64,000 nucleotides of DNA from Aliidiomarina iranensis (GCF_003987135.1 NZ_PIPJ01000001.1:62001-126000), one strand, 5' to 3'. Counted from the first letter of the stretch, positions 34,851 through 44,856 are shown. Notes: a model not told the origin generated them from the letters alone. A program made the numbers and translations.

Positions 34851-36032
34851 ATGGAAACTAACGATTGGAATCATCGGGAATTAAGCGTGTGGTTACAGGT
34901 GCAGCGAGCACCAGAAAAACTGAAGCGGCAAGTGCGTGAGTTTTTAAGCAATAGCGCCAATACGCTGGCAAGTTTGCCTGCGGAACTAGAGCAACAATTG
35001 CCGCAGCTACCGCAAGGTTTAGTTGAACGAACTTGGCAATGGCTCGAAAGCTCAGAGCAGCACTTTATATTGCCTTACGGCAGTAGCGAATACCCCGAGC
35101 CCTTGAAAGAAATCTATCGGCCCCCCATATTGTTATTTGGAATAGGTGACCGGCAATGGCTGCGTTGCTCGCTTCTTGCGGTAATTGGAAGCCGAAAGGC
35201 CTCGCCTTTAGCGTTAAGCCTCACTGCGGAAATGGTGCAGGATCTCTGCCAGAACGGGTGGGGTATTGTTAGTGGAATGGCGTTAGGTATTGATGGTCTG
35301 GCGCATCGAACGGCATTAGCCAACGGCAGCCCAACTATTGCCGTGCTAGGGTGTGGCGTTGATTTGGTTTATCCGCCACGTAATCGGCAATTACGGAACG
35401 AAATCGCCGCTGCCGGTGTAGTTTTAAGTGAATATGCACCGGGAACACCGGCACGAACTGAACATTTTCCGGCGCGAAACCGTATCATTAGTGGTATTAG
35501 CTCTGGCGTGCTGGTGGCTGAAGCAACCTTAAAGAGCGGTTCTTTAATCACGGCTCGTTATGCGGTGGAGCAAGGCCGCGAGGTATTCGCGATTCCTGGG
35601 CCAGTGCCGCACCCTGGTAGCCAAGGCTGCCATTTGCTAATACAGCAGGGGGCAAAGCTCGTTACTTGCAGTGCCGACATCCTAGCAGAGTTGCCTGCCC
35701 AGGCGGATCTATTTGCCGCTGATGGAAAAAGAGCGAAAGGGAATTGTGCACCGGCAGAGATTGCTGCAGATTCAGAAGCTGCAGAGCCGGAGGAATTAGG
35801 GGCCTTCGCAGAGAGTGCGAAAGGCCATGAAAAGAATTCTGCGAAAATTCCATTAAACGTATTGGCAAACGAGCGTTTATTGGCTAACGTGGGGTTTGAA
35901 ACAACGTCGTTCGATTGGTTATTAAGCCAAAGCGACGATTCTGTTTCGGTAGTTGTGAACCAGCTCATCAGTCTCGAGTTGGATGGATGGATTAAGACAG
36001 TACCTGGCGGTTACGTTAGGGTGAGGAGGTAA
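34851..36032 (+). CDS. dprA: DNA-processing protein DprA (Smf)
   Basis: 393 aa from ATG at 34851, chosen because AAGGA lies 7-8 nt upstream; a GTG at 34845 is too close to it. Loads RecA on incoming single-stranded DNA during natural transformation. Rossmann-like core with [32 protein letters not shown] and [23 protein letters not shown], then an Ala/Glu-rich linker and a C-terminal winged helix ([20 protein letters not shown]). Followed by smg at 5 bp. Confidence 0.96.
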   Translation: METNDWNHRELSVWLQVQRAPEKLKRQVREFLSNSANTLASLPAELEQQLPQLPQGLVERTWQWLESSEQHFILPYGSSEYPEPLKEIYRPPILLFGIGDRQWLRCSLLAVIGSRKASPLALSLTAEMVQDLCQNGWGIVSGMALGIDGLAHRTALANGSPTIAVLGCGVDLVYPPRNRQLRNEIAAAGVVLSEYAPGTPARTEHFPARNRIISGISSGVLVAEATLKSGSLITARYAVEQGREVFAIPGPVPHPGSQGCHLLIQQGAKLVTCSADILAELPAQADLFAADGKRAKGNCAPAEIAADSEAAEPEELGAFAESAKGHEKNSAKIPLNVLANERLLANVGFETTSFDWLLSQSDDSVSVVVNQLISLELDGWIKTVPGGYVRVRR

Positions 36033-36037
36033 GAGCC

Positions 36038-36514
36038 ATGTTTGATATCCTCATGTACTTGTTTGAGAACTACGTCCATTCGGAAATGGAAGTGGTAGTG
36101 GACCACGACGAACTGACTGACGAGCTTACCCGAGCCGGTTTCCATGAACAGGAAATAGGTAAGGCTCTCGCTTGGTTAGAACGTTTGGCCGACTTGCAGG
36201 ATAGTAAAGATCATCCGTATTTAGTGCAATCTGCACCTGCGGCATCTTTCCGTGCCTATACACCAGAAGAACAAGCTCGTTTAGATATGCAATCGCGCGG
36301 CTTTCTGTTGTATTTGGAACAAATCGGTGTGCTTGATTTTACTACGCGAGAAATGGTGATTGATCGGGTAATGGAACTAGATACGCCCCAGTTCCTTTTG
36401 GAAGATTTAAAGTGGGTTATTTTAATGGTGCTGTTTAATGTTCCCGGCCATGAAGATGCTTACAGCCAAATGGAAGAGCTGTTATTTGAGGAGCCACAGG
36501 GGCTCATGCATTAA
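36038..36514 (+). CDS. smg: Smg family protein (DUF494)
   Basis: 158 aa; E. coli Smg is 157. Typical start [16 protein letters not shown], acidic, with [13 protein letters not shown] in the C-terminal half. Function not established; almost always next to dprA in gammaproteobacteria, as here (5 bp after dprA). Confidence 0.96.
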   Translation: MFDILMYLFENYVHSEMEVVVDHDELTDELTRAGFHEQEIGKALAWLERLADLQDSKDHPYLVQSAPAASFRAYTPEEQARLDMQSRGFLLYLEQIGVLDFTTREMVIDRVMELDTPQFLLEDLKWVILMVLFNVPGHEDAYSQMEELLFEEPQGLMH

Positions 36515-36543
36515 AACAATGCAGAGCAACCATTGAGGCGTGA

Positions 36544-37104
36544 ATGACATCTGAACTTTTTAACTCGCCAGAGCGAAACGATCAGCGAGCAGAGCCTTGC
36601 CCGCGCTGTAATAGCGCGGTTAAGCTCAAACATATCGGCAGCCATTCATTTTGGGGCTGCAGTAACTACCCGCAATGTGATTACACCCAATCTCTTCATG
36701 AATCAGGTGATTTTGAGCCGCAGCCCTTGCCGGGCGAAAAATGCCCAGAGTGTGGCAGCGATTTACTCTTAAAAAAGGGCCGTTACGGGCTTTTTATTGG
36801 GTGCAGTGGCTTCCCGAAATGCCATTTTATGTTAGATCCTACCGCTGATAAGGCTAACCAACGCGAAACGATTACTTGCCCAGATTGCAAAAAAGGGCAA
36901 CTGCAAACTCGAACAAATAAATATGGCAAACAGTTTTATGCCTGCAACCGTTACCCGAAATGTAAATACGCAGTGAACGACGAGCCCGTAGATCAGTCCT
37001 GCCCATATTGTGGCTGGGGCATTTTGGTTAAACGCGATTCCGCTGCCGGCACACGCCTGCGTTGTGCGCGAAAACAGTGCGGATATAAATCAGAGCCGAT
37101 ATAA
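36544..37104 (+). CDS. yrdD: Topoisomerase I-type zinc-ribbon protein (YrdD-like)
   Basis: 186 aa made of four consecutive four-Cys zinc ribbons: CPRC...CSNYPQC, CPEC...CSGFPKC, CPDC...CNRYPKC and CPYC...CARKQC. These match the C-terminal zinc fingers of DNA topoisomerase I without the catalytic part. Likely single-stranded nucleic-acid binding, by inference. Conserved between smg and tsaC in E. coli and relatives. 29 bp after smg. Confidence 0.93.
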   Translation: MTSELFNSPERNDQRAEPCPRCNSAVKLKHIGSHSFWGCSNYPQCDYTQSLHESGDFEPQPLPGEKCPECGSDLLLKKGRYGLFIGCSGFPKCHFMLDPTADKANQRETITCPDCKKGQLQTRTNKYGKQFYACNRYPKCKYAVNDEPVDQSCPYCGWGILVKRDSAAGTRLRCARKQCGYKSEPI

Positions 37105-37136
37105 TAGAGGCTGTTAACAGAAATGGAAATCCGGCC

Positions 37137-37709
37137 TTGAGTAACGAAACCACCAAAACAGATGCCTTTGAGGGCGCGCGAGCTGCATTGGCGAATCATG
37201 GGCTAATTGCTTACCCCACCGAAGCGGTAATGGGTTTAGGCTGTGCCCCATACGATGAAATAGCAGTGCGAAAACTTTTAACGATAAAAAATCGCCCTGA
37301 GCACAAAGGCTTAATTTTGATAGCCGCAGATTACAGCCAACTGCTCGATTATGTGGATGATAAGAGAATTCCCCAAGATATGCGCTTCAATGTATTTCAG
37401 CATTGGCCTGGCCCGATCACTCTAGTATTGCCGGCTCGGCAAGATGTGCCGCGGTATTTGAGAGGTGATTTTGATACTATCGCCGTGCGCGTTACTGCTT
37501 TTGAACCGGTACGGCAGTTGTGTAAAGCTTTGGCAACGCCTTTGGTATCAACCAGTGCTAATCGCTCTGGGCAGTCTCCTTTGTTAACTCCGGAGAGCGT
37601 TTTCGAAGAGTTTGGCCCGGAAGTTGATTGGATCATGGCTGGCGAAACCGGTGGCCGCTCTAGCCCCAGTAAAATTCTAAATCCATTAACGCAAGAGGTA
37701 TTGCGGTGA
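37137..37709 (+). CDS. tsaC: L-threonylcarbamoyladenylate synthase TsaC
   Basis: 190 aa, the E. coli length, from a TTG at 37137; the nearest ATG (37123) is out of frame and stops at once, so a TTG start is the best choice. Makes threonylcarbamoyl-AMP for t6A37 in tRNA. YrdC fold with [26 protein letters not shown] and the C-terminal [11 protein letters not shown]. Its stop overlaps the hemF GTG by 4 bases (GTGA). Confidence 0.96.
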   Translation: MSNETTKTDAFEGARAALANHGLIAYPTEAVMGLGCAPYDEIAVRKLLTIKNRPEHKGLILIAADYSQLLDYVDDKRIPQDMRFNVFQHWPGPITLVLPARQDVPRYLRGDFDTIAVRVTAFEPVRQLCKALATPLVSTSANRSGQSPLLTPESVFEEFGPEVDWIMAGETGGRSSPSKILNPLTQEVLR

Positions 37710-38629
37710 AGGAACATCATTACTTAGAGCAGGTGAAAGCCTACTTACAGCAACTGCAAGATAATATCTGCCACAGCCTTGAAGGTGTTGATGGTAAGGG
37801 TAAATTTTTTGAAGATAGCTGGGTGCGTGAGCTTGGTGGCGGTGGCCGCTCGCGAGTAATGAAAAATGGCGCCGTGATTGAGCAAGGTGGCGTGAATTAT
37901 TCACATGTGTTTGGTGAGGCCATGCCGGCCTCGGCTACTGCACATAGGCCCGAGTTAGCCGGCAGAAGCTTTAATGCTTGTGGTGTTTCGCTAGTGATAC
38001 ATCCACATAATCCATATATCCCAACATCGCATGCAAATGTTCGGTTTTTCATTGCTGAGAAACCCGGAGAGGAACCCGTTTGGTGGTTTGGTGGTGGTTT
38101 TGATTTAACACCGTTTTACCCATTCGTAGATGATGTGGAGCATTGGCACCGCACGGCAAAATCGGCGTGTGAGTCGTTTGGTGAACATTACTATCAAGAA
38201 TATAAAGAATGGTGTGATAAATACTTTTTTTTGCCGCACCGAAATGAAACACGGGGTGTTGGCGGGTTGTTTTTCGATGATTTAAATAGAAATCCGCAGG
38301 GTGAACTTGATTTTGAGCATGCATTTGGGCTTATGCAATCGATTGGTAACCACTATACAAATGCCTATTTGCCCATTATCGAAAAGCGTAAAGATACACC
38401 CTTTAATGAGCAACACCGGCAATTTCAGCTATATCGCCGCGGCCGTTATGTGGAATTTAACCTTGTTTATGATCGTGGCACTTTGTTCGGCTTACAAACC
38501 GGCGGGCGCACGGAATCCATTTTAATGTCGATGCCGCCGCTGGCACGCTGGGAATATATGTATACAGCCCCCGAGGGTAGTGAAGAAGCTAAATTACAAG
38601 AATTCCTGCAACCACGCGATTGGCTTTAA
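37706..38629 (+). CDS. hemF: Oxygen-dependent coproporphyrinogen III oxidase
   Basis: 307 aa from GTG at 37706, with GAGG 8 nt upstream and a 4-bp overlap with tsaC. Aerobic heme step from coproporphyrinogen III to protoporphyrinogen IX. Conserved [44 protein letters not shown] and [20 protein letters not shown]. The placement tsaC-hemF-aroE is common in Alteromonadales and Pseudomonas. The oxygen-independent hemN is not in this window. Confidence 0.98.
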   Translation: MKEHHYLEQVKAYLQQLQDNICHSLEGVDGKGKFFEDSWVRELGGGGRSRVMKNGAVIEQGGVNYSHVFGEAMPASATAHRPELAGRSFNACGVSLVIHPHNPYIPTSHANVRFFIAEKPGEEPVWWFGGGFDLTPFYPFVDDVEHWHRTAKSACESFGEHYYQEYKEWCDKYFFLPHRNETRGVGGLFFDDLNRNPQGELDFEHAFGLMQSIGNHYTNAYLPIIEKRKDTPFNEQHRQFQLYRRGRYVEFNLVYDRGTLFGLQTGGRTESILMSMPPLARWEYMYTAPEGSEEAKLQEFLQPRDWL

Positions 38630-38806
38630 CTTCGTGTTTGGGTAATGCCGTTGATTTTGCTGCCGCTGATAACATTACGCTGAATAATGAACATTAGCGC
38701 TGAAAAACTTCTAGAGTAAGAACAAATCCCCTGCGGCACTTGTCAGCGCCGAGTTTTGATATTATGCTGAAATTCGAATAAAAATTAATCGAAGCTAGGG
38801 GCTTTC

Positions 38807-39571
38807 ATGGCACAGAATCTTTTTCTTCTTATTATCGTGGTTATTGTGATCGTGTTTCTTGCACGGCGTTTACTAAAAATGAATGCTTCCGGGCACGCTC
38901 AAGCGGATACAACCGCGGCAAAAGAGCAAACTGAAGCTAGCGAGAAAGAAGCCGAAATAAAGAGAGAATCGGCGCGGTTAGCCAATGAAGCGAAATCAGC
39001 CACAGAAGATGCGGTTGAAGCAGGCAAAGATGCCGTTGAAAGCGGCACTGAGGCCGTGAAGAGCAAAGCTTCAGAAGCTAAATCGGCAGTGAAAGAAACC
39101 GCAAAAGAGGCGCCGGCAAAAGACGTTGATCCAGTAATCGATAGTGGCAACAAATCGCAGCCATCGCCGATAGGAGCTGAATTACCCGATGAGCTCTCAG
39201 AGCCTGTTGCTGAGCTAGAGCGTACCCAAGAGCCGTTGGCTCGCCACCGGTTGTACCAGCAAATCACAGAAAACAGCTATAAAAACCGCAATGACGCGGG
39301 CTGGCGGCAAATAAGCAAAACTTATTCGCAGCAGCACATTGCTGAATTTTCCGAAATCGTAAAACCCTTGAAGAAAGCCAATGGTGGCTCGTTGCCGCAA
39401 GTGCTTACCTTCCAGAATTATGCAACTTTGCTAGCCGAAGATGGCCACTACAGTGAGGCCATTGCAGTGTGTGAAAAAGCGCTTGAATTTGGTTTAGATG
39501 ATAAAACCAAAACAGGCTTCTCGGGCCGTATTGAGCGTATTCGCAAGCAAGAAAAGAAAGCAACCCAATAG
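38807..39571 (+). CDS. Membrane-anchored protein with Ala/Glu/Lys repeats and a TPR-like C-terminus
   Basis: 254 aa, no named family recognised. N-terminal membrane anchor LFLLIIVVIVIVFLARRLL (5-23), then about 90 residues of Ala/Glu/Lys/Ser with an 11-residue-like rhythm (EDAVEAGKDAVESGTEAVKS), resembling LEA or apolipophorin-type amphipathic helix repeats, a Pro-rich hinge, and a helical C-terminal region with LPQVLTFQNYATLLAEDGHY-like TPR pattern. Probably cytoplasm-facing. AGGGG precedes the ATG by 9 nt. A near 18-bp duplication follows its stop (39555-39590). Confidence 0.6.
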   Translation: MAQNLFLLIIVVIVIVFLARRLLKMNASGHAQADTTAAKEQTEASEKEAEIKRESARLANEAKSATEDAVEAGKDAVESGTEAVKSKASEAKSAVKETAKEAPAKDVDPVIDSGNKSQPSPIGAELPDELSEPVAELERTQEPLARHRLYQQITENSYKNRNDAGWRQISKTYSQQHIAEFSEIVKPLKKANGGSLPQVLTFQNYATLLAEDGHYSEAIAVCEKALEFGLDDKTKTGFSGRIERIRKQEKKATQ

Positions 39572-39636
39572 AAGAAAGCAGCGCAATAAATAAAAGCTGT
39601 ATTAGCCAATGATTTGAGCGGTGTGTTAGTAAAAAC

Positions 39637-39671
39637 AGGCCCCAGTTTCCGAGAGGTGCTGGGGCCTTTTC
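39637..39671. terminator. Bidirectional intrinsic terminator
   Basis: AGGCCCCAG (39637-39645) pairs with CTGGGGCCT (39659-39667), T run on the plus side and T-rich sequence on the minus side. Serves the preceding gene and the convergent hemoglobin gene. Confidence 0.85.
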
Positions 39672-39778
39672 TATAATACGCTATTTTTACTGAGCCGGAG
39701 TTGATGGCGGCTCGCTATCGTAATTCGTGAATGCCTAGAGTTTGTGCCTCTCGGTAAGGCCGGCTATTAATTTTGGTA

Positions 39779-40207
39779 TTAGTTGTCGGTATTAATCATA
39801 TGGTGTGCCAATCGCGTGAACCGAACGCGTAACTCGTTATGTAAAGAAGGTTCGGTTACTTGCTCGTCAAGCACTTGATACATACAGTGTAGCCATTGAT
39901 CGCGCATGCTGGTATCAATACGGAATGGTAAATGCCGTGCTCTCAGCATTGGGTGGCCATATTTCTCAATATATAACTGAGGCCCGCCAAGCCAACCAGA
40001 AAGAAACTGAAAAAACTTTAAGCGAATCGCATCCATAGGTTGCGGGTGTATGGCAAGTAGCTCGGCTGCGGCTGGATCTTCTTCCATGATATCGTAAAAC
40101 CGCTCTGCTATTGCGCGCACTGCGGATTCGCCACCTAACTGTTGGTATAGGCTAGTGGTATGCTCTACTGAGCCGAAGAGCTGTTTAACCCGAGAAGGAA
40201 TTTTCAT
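39779..40207 (-). CDS. Group 2 truncated hemoglobin
   Basis: 142 aa. Two-over-two globin with TSLYQQLGGESAVRAIAERFYDIM, SGWLGGPQLYIEKYGHPMLRARHLPF (proximal His region) and RDQWLHCMYQVLDE carrying the group-2 Trp (G8). Likely binds O2 or NO, or handles peroxide; the exact role is not shown. The only in-frame start, ATG at 40207, shares bases with the aroE ATG at 40206 (sequence CATG), so the two genes are head to head with overlapping start codons. Confidence 0.93.
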   Translation of the reverse strand: MKIPSRVKQLFGSVEHTTSLYQQLGGESAVRAIAERFYDIMEEDPAAAELLAIHPQPMDAIRLKFFQFLSGWLGGPQLYIEKYGHPMLRARHLPFRIDTSMRDQWLHCMYQVLDEQVTEPSLHNELRVRFTRLAHHMINTDN

Positions 40208-41048
40208 GAAACTCGCTGTTTTTGGAAGCCCAATTGCACATAGCCGCTCGCCAGAAATTCATCAGGCGTTTGCTGAGCAAACAGGGCGAGAAATTCAATA
40301 CGAACGAATTTTAGCATCACCAGAAGAATTTTCAGAGCGCTTTGCACAATTTGCCGCTGCAGAGGGCGTTGGTGCCAATGTAACCGTACCTCTTAAAGAG
40401 TTAGCCCTTGGTTTTAGTAAACGTTTGAGCCCTCGAGCAGAGCAAGCACAAGCGGTAAATACGTTGATTTTCCGTGATGGCGAATGGTTGGGGCACAATA
40501 CCGATGGCGATGGGCTTGTGGCTGATCTTTTTCGTTTCGGCCAAGCGCTGCGTGGCGCTCGGGTTTTATTAATTGGCGCCGGTGGTGCAGCCCGAGGCGT
40601 AATAGGGCCCATGCTGGACGCCGAGGTAGCGCATTTACACATTGCTAACCGCAGTGGAACAAAAGCTGAGAACCTAGTTGCTGAATGGCAACAGCGTTTG
40701 GCAGGGCAACATCATGCGCAAGCAAAAGTTTTTTTCACACTATTAAGTGCTGGCGATTTAGCTTCTGCAAATGGCCAATGGGATATTGTGATTAACGCTA
40801 CTTCATCATCGCTCACCGATGAGCGCCCAGCAGTAACCGAAGCCACTTTAGCGAATACACCATTTTGCTACGATATGGGATACGGCAAGCAACCAACCGC
40901 CTTCATGCAATGGGCAAAAGCAAACCACTGCGCGGTTGCCGATGGCCTTGGTATGCTGGTTGAGCAAGCTGCTTTAAGCTATTTTCAATGGACTGGGGAT
41001 ATACCCGATACCCAAGTAGTGCTAGATTCGTTACGTTCAAGGTTATAA
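40206..41048 (+). CDS. aroE: Shikimate dehydrogenase (NADP+)
   Basis: 280 aa from ATG at 40206 (AAGGA 7 nt upstream; start MKLAVFGSPIAHSRSPEIH as in the family); the frame is open 51 bases further inside the hemoglobin gene. Reduces 3-dehydroshikimate. Shikimate-binding SRSPEIH, catalytic Lys in NVTVPLKE, Asp in NTDGDG, NADP-binding GAGGAARGV, and C-terminal DGLGMLVEQAALSYFQW. Its ribosome binding site and promoter must lie within the hemoglobin gene. Confidence 0.97.
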   Translation: MKLAVFGSPIAHSRSPEIHQAFAEQTGREIQYERILASPEEFSERFAQFAAAEGVGANVTVPLKELALGFSKRLSPRAEQAQAVNTLIFRDGEWLGHNTDGDGLVADLFRFGQALRGARVLLIGAGGAARGVIGPMLDAEVAHLHIANRSGTKAENLVAEWQQRLAGQHHAQAKVFFTLLSAGDLASANGQWDIVINATSSSLTDERPAVTEATLANTPFCYDMGYGKQPTAFMQWAKANHCAVADGLGMLVEQAALSYFQWTGDIPDTQVVLDSLRSRL

Positions 41049-41115
41049 CCAACAATACGCGTACTGGATTTCAAGAATTCCCATAGGGATTAAGCCAAAT
41101 GAAAGAGAGCTTTGC

Positions 41116-43095
41116 ATGACGTTACCTGAAATAGCGATTCTTGGAATCCTGCTTTGTACCTTGATATTTTTTATCTGGGGCCGTTGGCGCCACGATATTG
41201 TTGCCCTGGGCGCGTTGCTTGCTTGCGTTGCTTTTGGCCTTGTACCTGCTGCCGATGCCTTTGCTGGTTTCGGCCACCCTGCGGTAATTACCGTTGCTTG
41301 TGTATTAGTGCTCAGTGCTTCTTTGCAAAGTACCGGGGCTATCGATGTAGTGGCTCATAAACTCACGCCAACATCAGGTGGCGCGGTAACCACAATCGCC
41401 TCGCTTACCGGGCTTGCCACTGTTCTTTCTGCATTCATGAACAATGTTGGCGCTATGGCGTTGTTGATGCCGATTGCGGTTCAGCTTGCCGCAAAACTGA
41501 ATATCCCGCCTGGGCGAGTATTAATGCCCGTTGCATTTGGCTCGATTTTGGGTGGCATGACCACGCTTATCGGTACCCCGCCGAACCTTATCGTTTCCGG
41601 CTATCGGGCAGAATCACTGGGTAGTGGGTATCAAATGTTTGATTTTGCGCCCGTCGGTATTTTAGTGGTGTTAGTTGGGGTGATTTTTATCGCGTTGGGA
41701 GGCTGGCGTTTAGTACCAAAGCGAGAGCGCACCGATGCAGAAGGATTCGATACCGGTAAATATCTTACCGAGGTAAGAGTATCTGAGGATGGCAAAGCGA
41801 ATGGCATGCTGCTCCGAGAGCTTGATTTGAAACTACAAGATGCTGATGCCGAAGTTGTGGGAATGGTGCGGGATAAGGTGAAGGTAGTGCACCCTTATGG
41901 CTATCAACGGCTTAGTAAGGGTGATTTGCTCATCATTAAAGCGGAACCGGAAACCCTAAGCCAAGCCATTAATGTTCTTGGCTTGCGTTTGGTGGATAAC
42001 GTGAAACCACCGGAGGTTGAAAGCAATGATACGGAAAACGATTCGAGTGCAGCAGGCGATGCTGTTTTCAGCCAGGATAACAGGGAAGCTGTAGGTGAGA
42101 GAACCGATGAGAATATACCGAATAAACCCTACACCGCTTGGGTGGATCGGAAAGTAACCGCGTATGGGAATTACACATTGCGAGGTGGTGTAACAAGCCG
42201 TGCTGATAAAGAAGCAGCCCCACGCGCTTCGGATGATAGTGAGGTGGTGTTGGTAGAAATGGTGGTGATGCCAGATTCTGCATTAATTGGCAACACTGCT
42301 GCTGAGTTACGATTGCGTAGCCGCCTTGGCTTGAACTTGTTGGCGATATCCCACGAAGGTAATCAAAAAATCTATCGCTTGCGGCAAACGCCGATCAAAT
42401 CTGGCAGTGTGTTATTGATGCAAGGTGGTGCTGAGGCATTGGCGCAATTTGCTTCCATTTATAAATGCGTACCCTTAGCTGAGCGAACCGTTCGTGTGCC
42501 CAGTAAGCGCCGAGCTATGTATGCTTCAGGCATTATGGTTGGCGCTGTGGCATTGGCGGCTTCCGGGATAGCCTCGGCCGCTGTGGCATTTGCTGCAGGC
42601 ATGTTCGCAGTTATGGCATTGCGAGTTATTCCACTTCGGCAAGTATACGAAAACATTGATTGGTCGGTGGTGGTGTTGTTGGCGGCTTTGATACCGATTG
42701 CCTTAGCGATGGAGCAAACTGGTGCGGCAGATAGTGTTGTTAATGCGCTGCTTTACTATGTTGCCGGAGGCAGCCCCGCTATCGTACTGGGGCTATTGTT
42801 AATTATCACCACATTGCTTTCAAGTGTGATGAATAATGCCGCCACGGCGGCAGTGATGTGCCCCGTAGCGGTGAGCATTGCAAGCCAATTAAATGTGAAC
42901 CCTGATGCATTTTTGATGGCGGTTGCAGTAGGTGCTTCTTGTGCATTTTTAACGCCTATTGCACACCAAAATAACACCTTAATTTTAAGCCCCGGTGGTT
43001 TTAAGTTCGGTGATTATTGGCAGATGGGCTTGCCGCTCACATTAATCGTATTTGCTGTTGCTATTCCAGCATTGTTGTACTTTTGGCCACTATAA
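41116..43095 (+). CDS. SLC13/DASS-type permease with two TrkA_C domains
   Basis: 659 aa inner-membrane transporter. N-terminal membrane half to about residue 200, with FMNNVGAMALLMPIAVQLA and IGTPPNLIVSGY, the typical SNT-type motif of the DASS/SLC13 family; then two cytoplasmic TrkA_C (RCK_C) lobes (about 215-300 and 375-455) separated by an acidic linker; then the second membrane half with a repeat of the motif, SSVMNNAATAAVMCPVA. Family substrates are anions such as sulfate or dicarboxylates; the TrkA_C lobes suggest ligand gating. Substrate not decidable. Alone after aroE. Confidence 0.85.
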   Translation: MTLPEIAILGILLCTLIFFIWGRWRHDIVALGALLACVAFGLVPAADAFAGFGHPAVITVACVLVLSASLQSTGAIDVVAHKLTPTSGGAVTTIASLTGLATVLSAFMNNVGAMALLMPIAVQLAAKLNIPPGRVLMPVAFGSILGGMTTLIGTPPNLIVSGYRAESLGSGYQMFDFAPVGILVVLVGVIFIALGGWRLVPKRERTDAEGFDTGKYLTEVRVSEDGKANGMLLRELDLKLQDADAEVVGMVRDKVKVVHPYGYQRLSKGDLLIIKAEPETLSQAINVLGLRLVDNVKPPEVESNDTENDSSAAGDAVFSQDNREAVGERTDENIPNKPYTAWVDRKVTAYGNYTLRGGVTSRADKEAAPRASDDSEVVLVEMVVMPDSALIGNTAAELRLRSRLGLNLLAISHEGNQKIYRLRQTPIKSGSVLLMQGGAEALAQFASIYKCVPLAERTVRVPSKRRAMYASGIMVGAVALAASGIASAAVAFAAGMFAVMALRVIPLRQVYENIDWSVVVLLAALIPIALAMEQTGAADSVVNALLYYVAGGSPAIVLGLLLIITTLLSSVMNNAATAAVMCPVAVSIASQLNVNPDAFLMAVAVGASCAFLTPIAHQNNTLILSPGGFKFGDYWQMGLPLTLIVFAVAIPALLYFWPL

Positions 43096-43165
43096 TTGCT
43101 ACACTTTGCAATCAGTTTTGAGCTGCTCGGGTTGCGGAATTAAAAATTATAAATGAGGAAAAAAC

Positions 43166-44383
43166 ATGCGTAAGGGATTGATAGCCATCATTGTGATTGT
43201 TTTAGCTGTGGTGGGTTATGTTGCCGGAGTTATCACCACGAAAAAAGCTACTTATCAAGCGATAGAGGCGTTAGTTGAAGAAGTTGAACGCAGTGCCCAA
43301 TTTCAAGTTGATGTCGATGTTGATTGGCAAGAGCAGGGTGCCCGTAAAGCCACTGTAGTTTTCAATGTAAACCTAAAAGATTTAGAAGATGTTGATTTTC
43401 CGGTGAGTTACGAAGAAACCATTGAGTTAACTTACGGTTTTTTGAACACTAAGTGGGAAGGCCGTGGTGATATTCAAATCGAGGATCGTAATTTAAGCGA
43501 TATTTTGTTTTCCGGTAATCGCTTTACCTCATCGGGTGTAGTGAGCCGCGGCGGTTTGCGGGTTACCTACGATTTCCCAACCTCGGAATTGCAAGAAGAT
43601 GATTTCACAGTGAGCGCCCAACCGATGCAAATGCACTTTGTGATGGCGGGTGAAGAGCGCCGTTTCCACTTCCAAGTGCCGGAACTCGAGCTTGCGGATA
43701 TGAACCAACAAAGCTTAGCGTTCACCGAGCTGCTGATCACGGGTGATACGCGCATGCTAGATGGCGAAGTATTTTCCAGTGAATCAAAGATTTCGTTAGC
43801 GAACATGGAATTAAACCTCGAGTCTTTCGGCACTCCAATACAAGCTACTGGATATTACTCAACATTAAATACACTTCGTGCTGATGAAGAGCTTCGCTTA
43901 GATGGCATCTTTGGCTTGGAATCATTCGATGCGGGCCCAACAGTGAAAGGGAATGCTCGTTTTGATTGGGCGCTCAGTGGTTTAGATTACAATGCCATTA
44001 TGGTTTTAAATGAAGCTTTAAATCGTGGTGATTTAGAGAGCGAAGAAATTGATGAGTATTTCTACTCAGCATTGATTGCCAGCGATGATATTCAGCTTCG
44101 CATAAATGAGTTTCTAGTAAGTGCCGAGGGTTGGGGTGATTTCAGTAGTAGCGGTACGGTAGGTTTCAATATATCAGAATTATCTGACGCACAGAAACGT
44201 ACAGTATTTGAAAGCCCGGAAGCGTATGAATATATCGCCGCTGATTTCGTTGTTGAGGAGATGCCCGGTATGCTGCAAATGATGCTGATGGCGTTTACTT
44301 CTGAATCATTACCTTGGCAAATTCGTGTGCGGGATGGTGTGCTTTATATCAATGATGAGTTGGTTGATCTGAGCGCGCTTTAA
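43166..44383 (+). CDS. DUF945 (YdgA)-like envelope protein
   Basis: 405 aa. N-terminal hydrophobic segment LIAIIVIVLAVVGYVAGVITTKKATYQ works as anchor or signal; the rest is beta-rich, acidic and repetitive, with the F-x-S-x-G-V-V-S-R and GNARFDWALSGLDYNAIM patterns seen in YdgA-type proteins. Function unknown; probably periplasmic-facing. Preceded by GAGGAAA 8 nt from the ATG and ended by a strong terminator. Family call moderate. Confidence 0.65.
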   Translation: MRKGLIAIIVIVLAVVGYVAGVITTKKATYQAIEALVEEVERSAQFQVDVDVDWQEQGARKATVVFNVNLKDLEDVDFPVSYEETIELTYGFLNTKWEGRGDIQIEDRNLSDILFSGNRFTSSGVVSRGGLRVTYDFPTSELQEDDFTVSAQPMQMHFVMAGEERRFHFQVPELELADMNQQSLAFTELLITGDTRMLDGEVFSSESKISLANMELNLESFGTPIQATGYYSTLNTLRADEELRLDGIFGLESFDAGPTVKGNARFDWALSGLDYNAIMVLNEALNRGDLESEEIDEYFYSALIASDDIQLRINEFLVSAEGWGDFSSSGTVGFNISELSDAQKRTVFESPEAYEYIAADFVVEEMPGMLQMMLMAFTSESLPWQIRVRDGVLYINDELVDLSAL

Positions 44384-44421
44384 CGTATTGCAAGTACACT
44401 AAAAACTATTATCTTTAGTTT

Positions 44422-44455
44422 AACGAGGCGGGTAGATACTCGCCTCGTTTTTTTC
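44422..44455 (+). terminator. Intrinsic terminator before polA
   Basis: AACGAGGCG (44422-44430) pairs with CGCCTCGTT (44441-44449), followed by TTTTT. Separates the DUF945-like gene from polA. Confidence 0.9.
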
Positions 44456-44460
44456 AAAAT

Positions 44461-44856
44461 GCATTGCGATCTGTTTTTAAAAATAGTTTTTAATTGAAAA
44501 ATAATAGCTTAGAAGAAGAGGAATAAATCCCTAATTCTTCAGATCGAAAAATGTTAAAAAAGATCGAAAAATGATCTGGTATTGTTTATTCAATGTGCTA
44601 ATCTGTCGGTCCGGTTTAAGAGATTGCTTACAAAATCTGCTGCGGTAACCAAGCGCCATCGCTGCTCTTGAAAAACGCACACAAAGCAACTTTCCACAAT
44701 CGAAAAAAAAGCAATAACTATAAATATAAGCTGTCCGAGATCGTGTAATTCTCGCGTTATATCAAGTGTTTACCTCTTTTTTCATGCTGCTATTCAATTT
44801 CTGAATATACGGCAGGATAGATAGTTCCTCACAGAGTTATCCACAGGTTATGCATA
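44461..44856. promoter_or_regulatory. oriC-like element cluster (DnaA box, IHF-like site, GATC AT-rich repeats)
   Basis: GATCTGTTTTTAA (44468-44480) and GATCTGGTATTGT (44574-44586) each match the E. coli 13-mer GATCTNTTNTTTT at 11 of 13 positions; between them AGATCGAAAAATG occurs twice exactly 20 bp apart (44541 and 44561). TATCAAGTGTTTA (44760-44772) fits the IHF consensus WATCAANNNNTTR. ACAGAGTTATCCACAG (44831-44846) contains a perfect DnaA box in the same flanking context as E. coli R4, and TTATGCATAA follows. Could be a DnaA-responsive polA control region or an origin remnant; synteny and strand bias argue against an active oriC here. Confidence 0.45.

Noticed and set aside
44461-44856. 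polA upstream gap as the active oriC
   Set aside because: Only one perfect DnaA box, GATC density about twice chance rather than the very high level of E. coli oriC, no gene divergence around it and no change in sampled strand bias. Kept as an element cluster.
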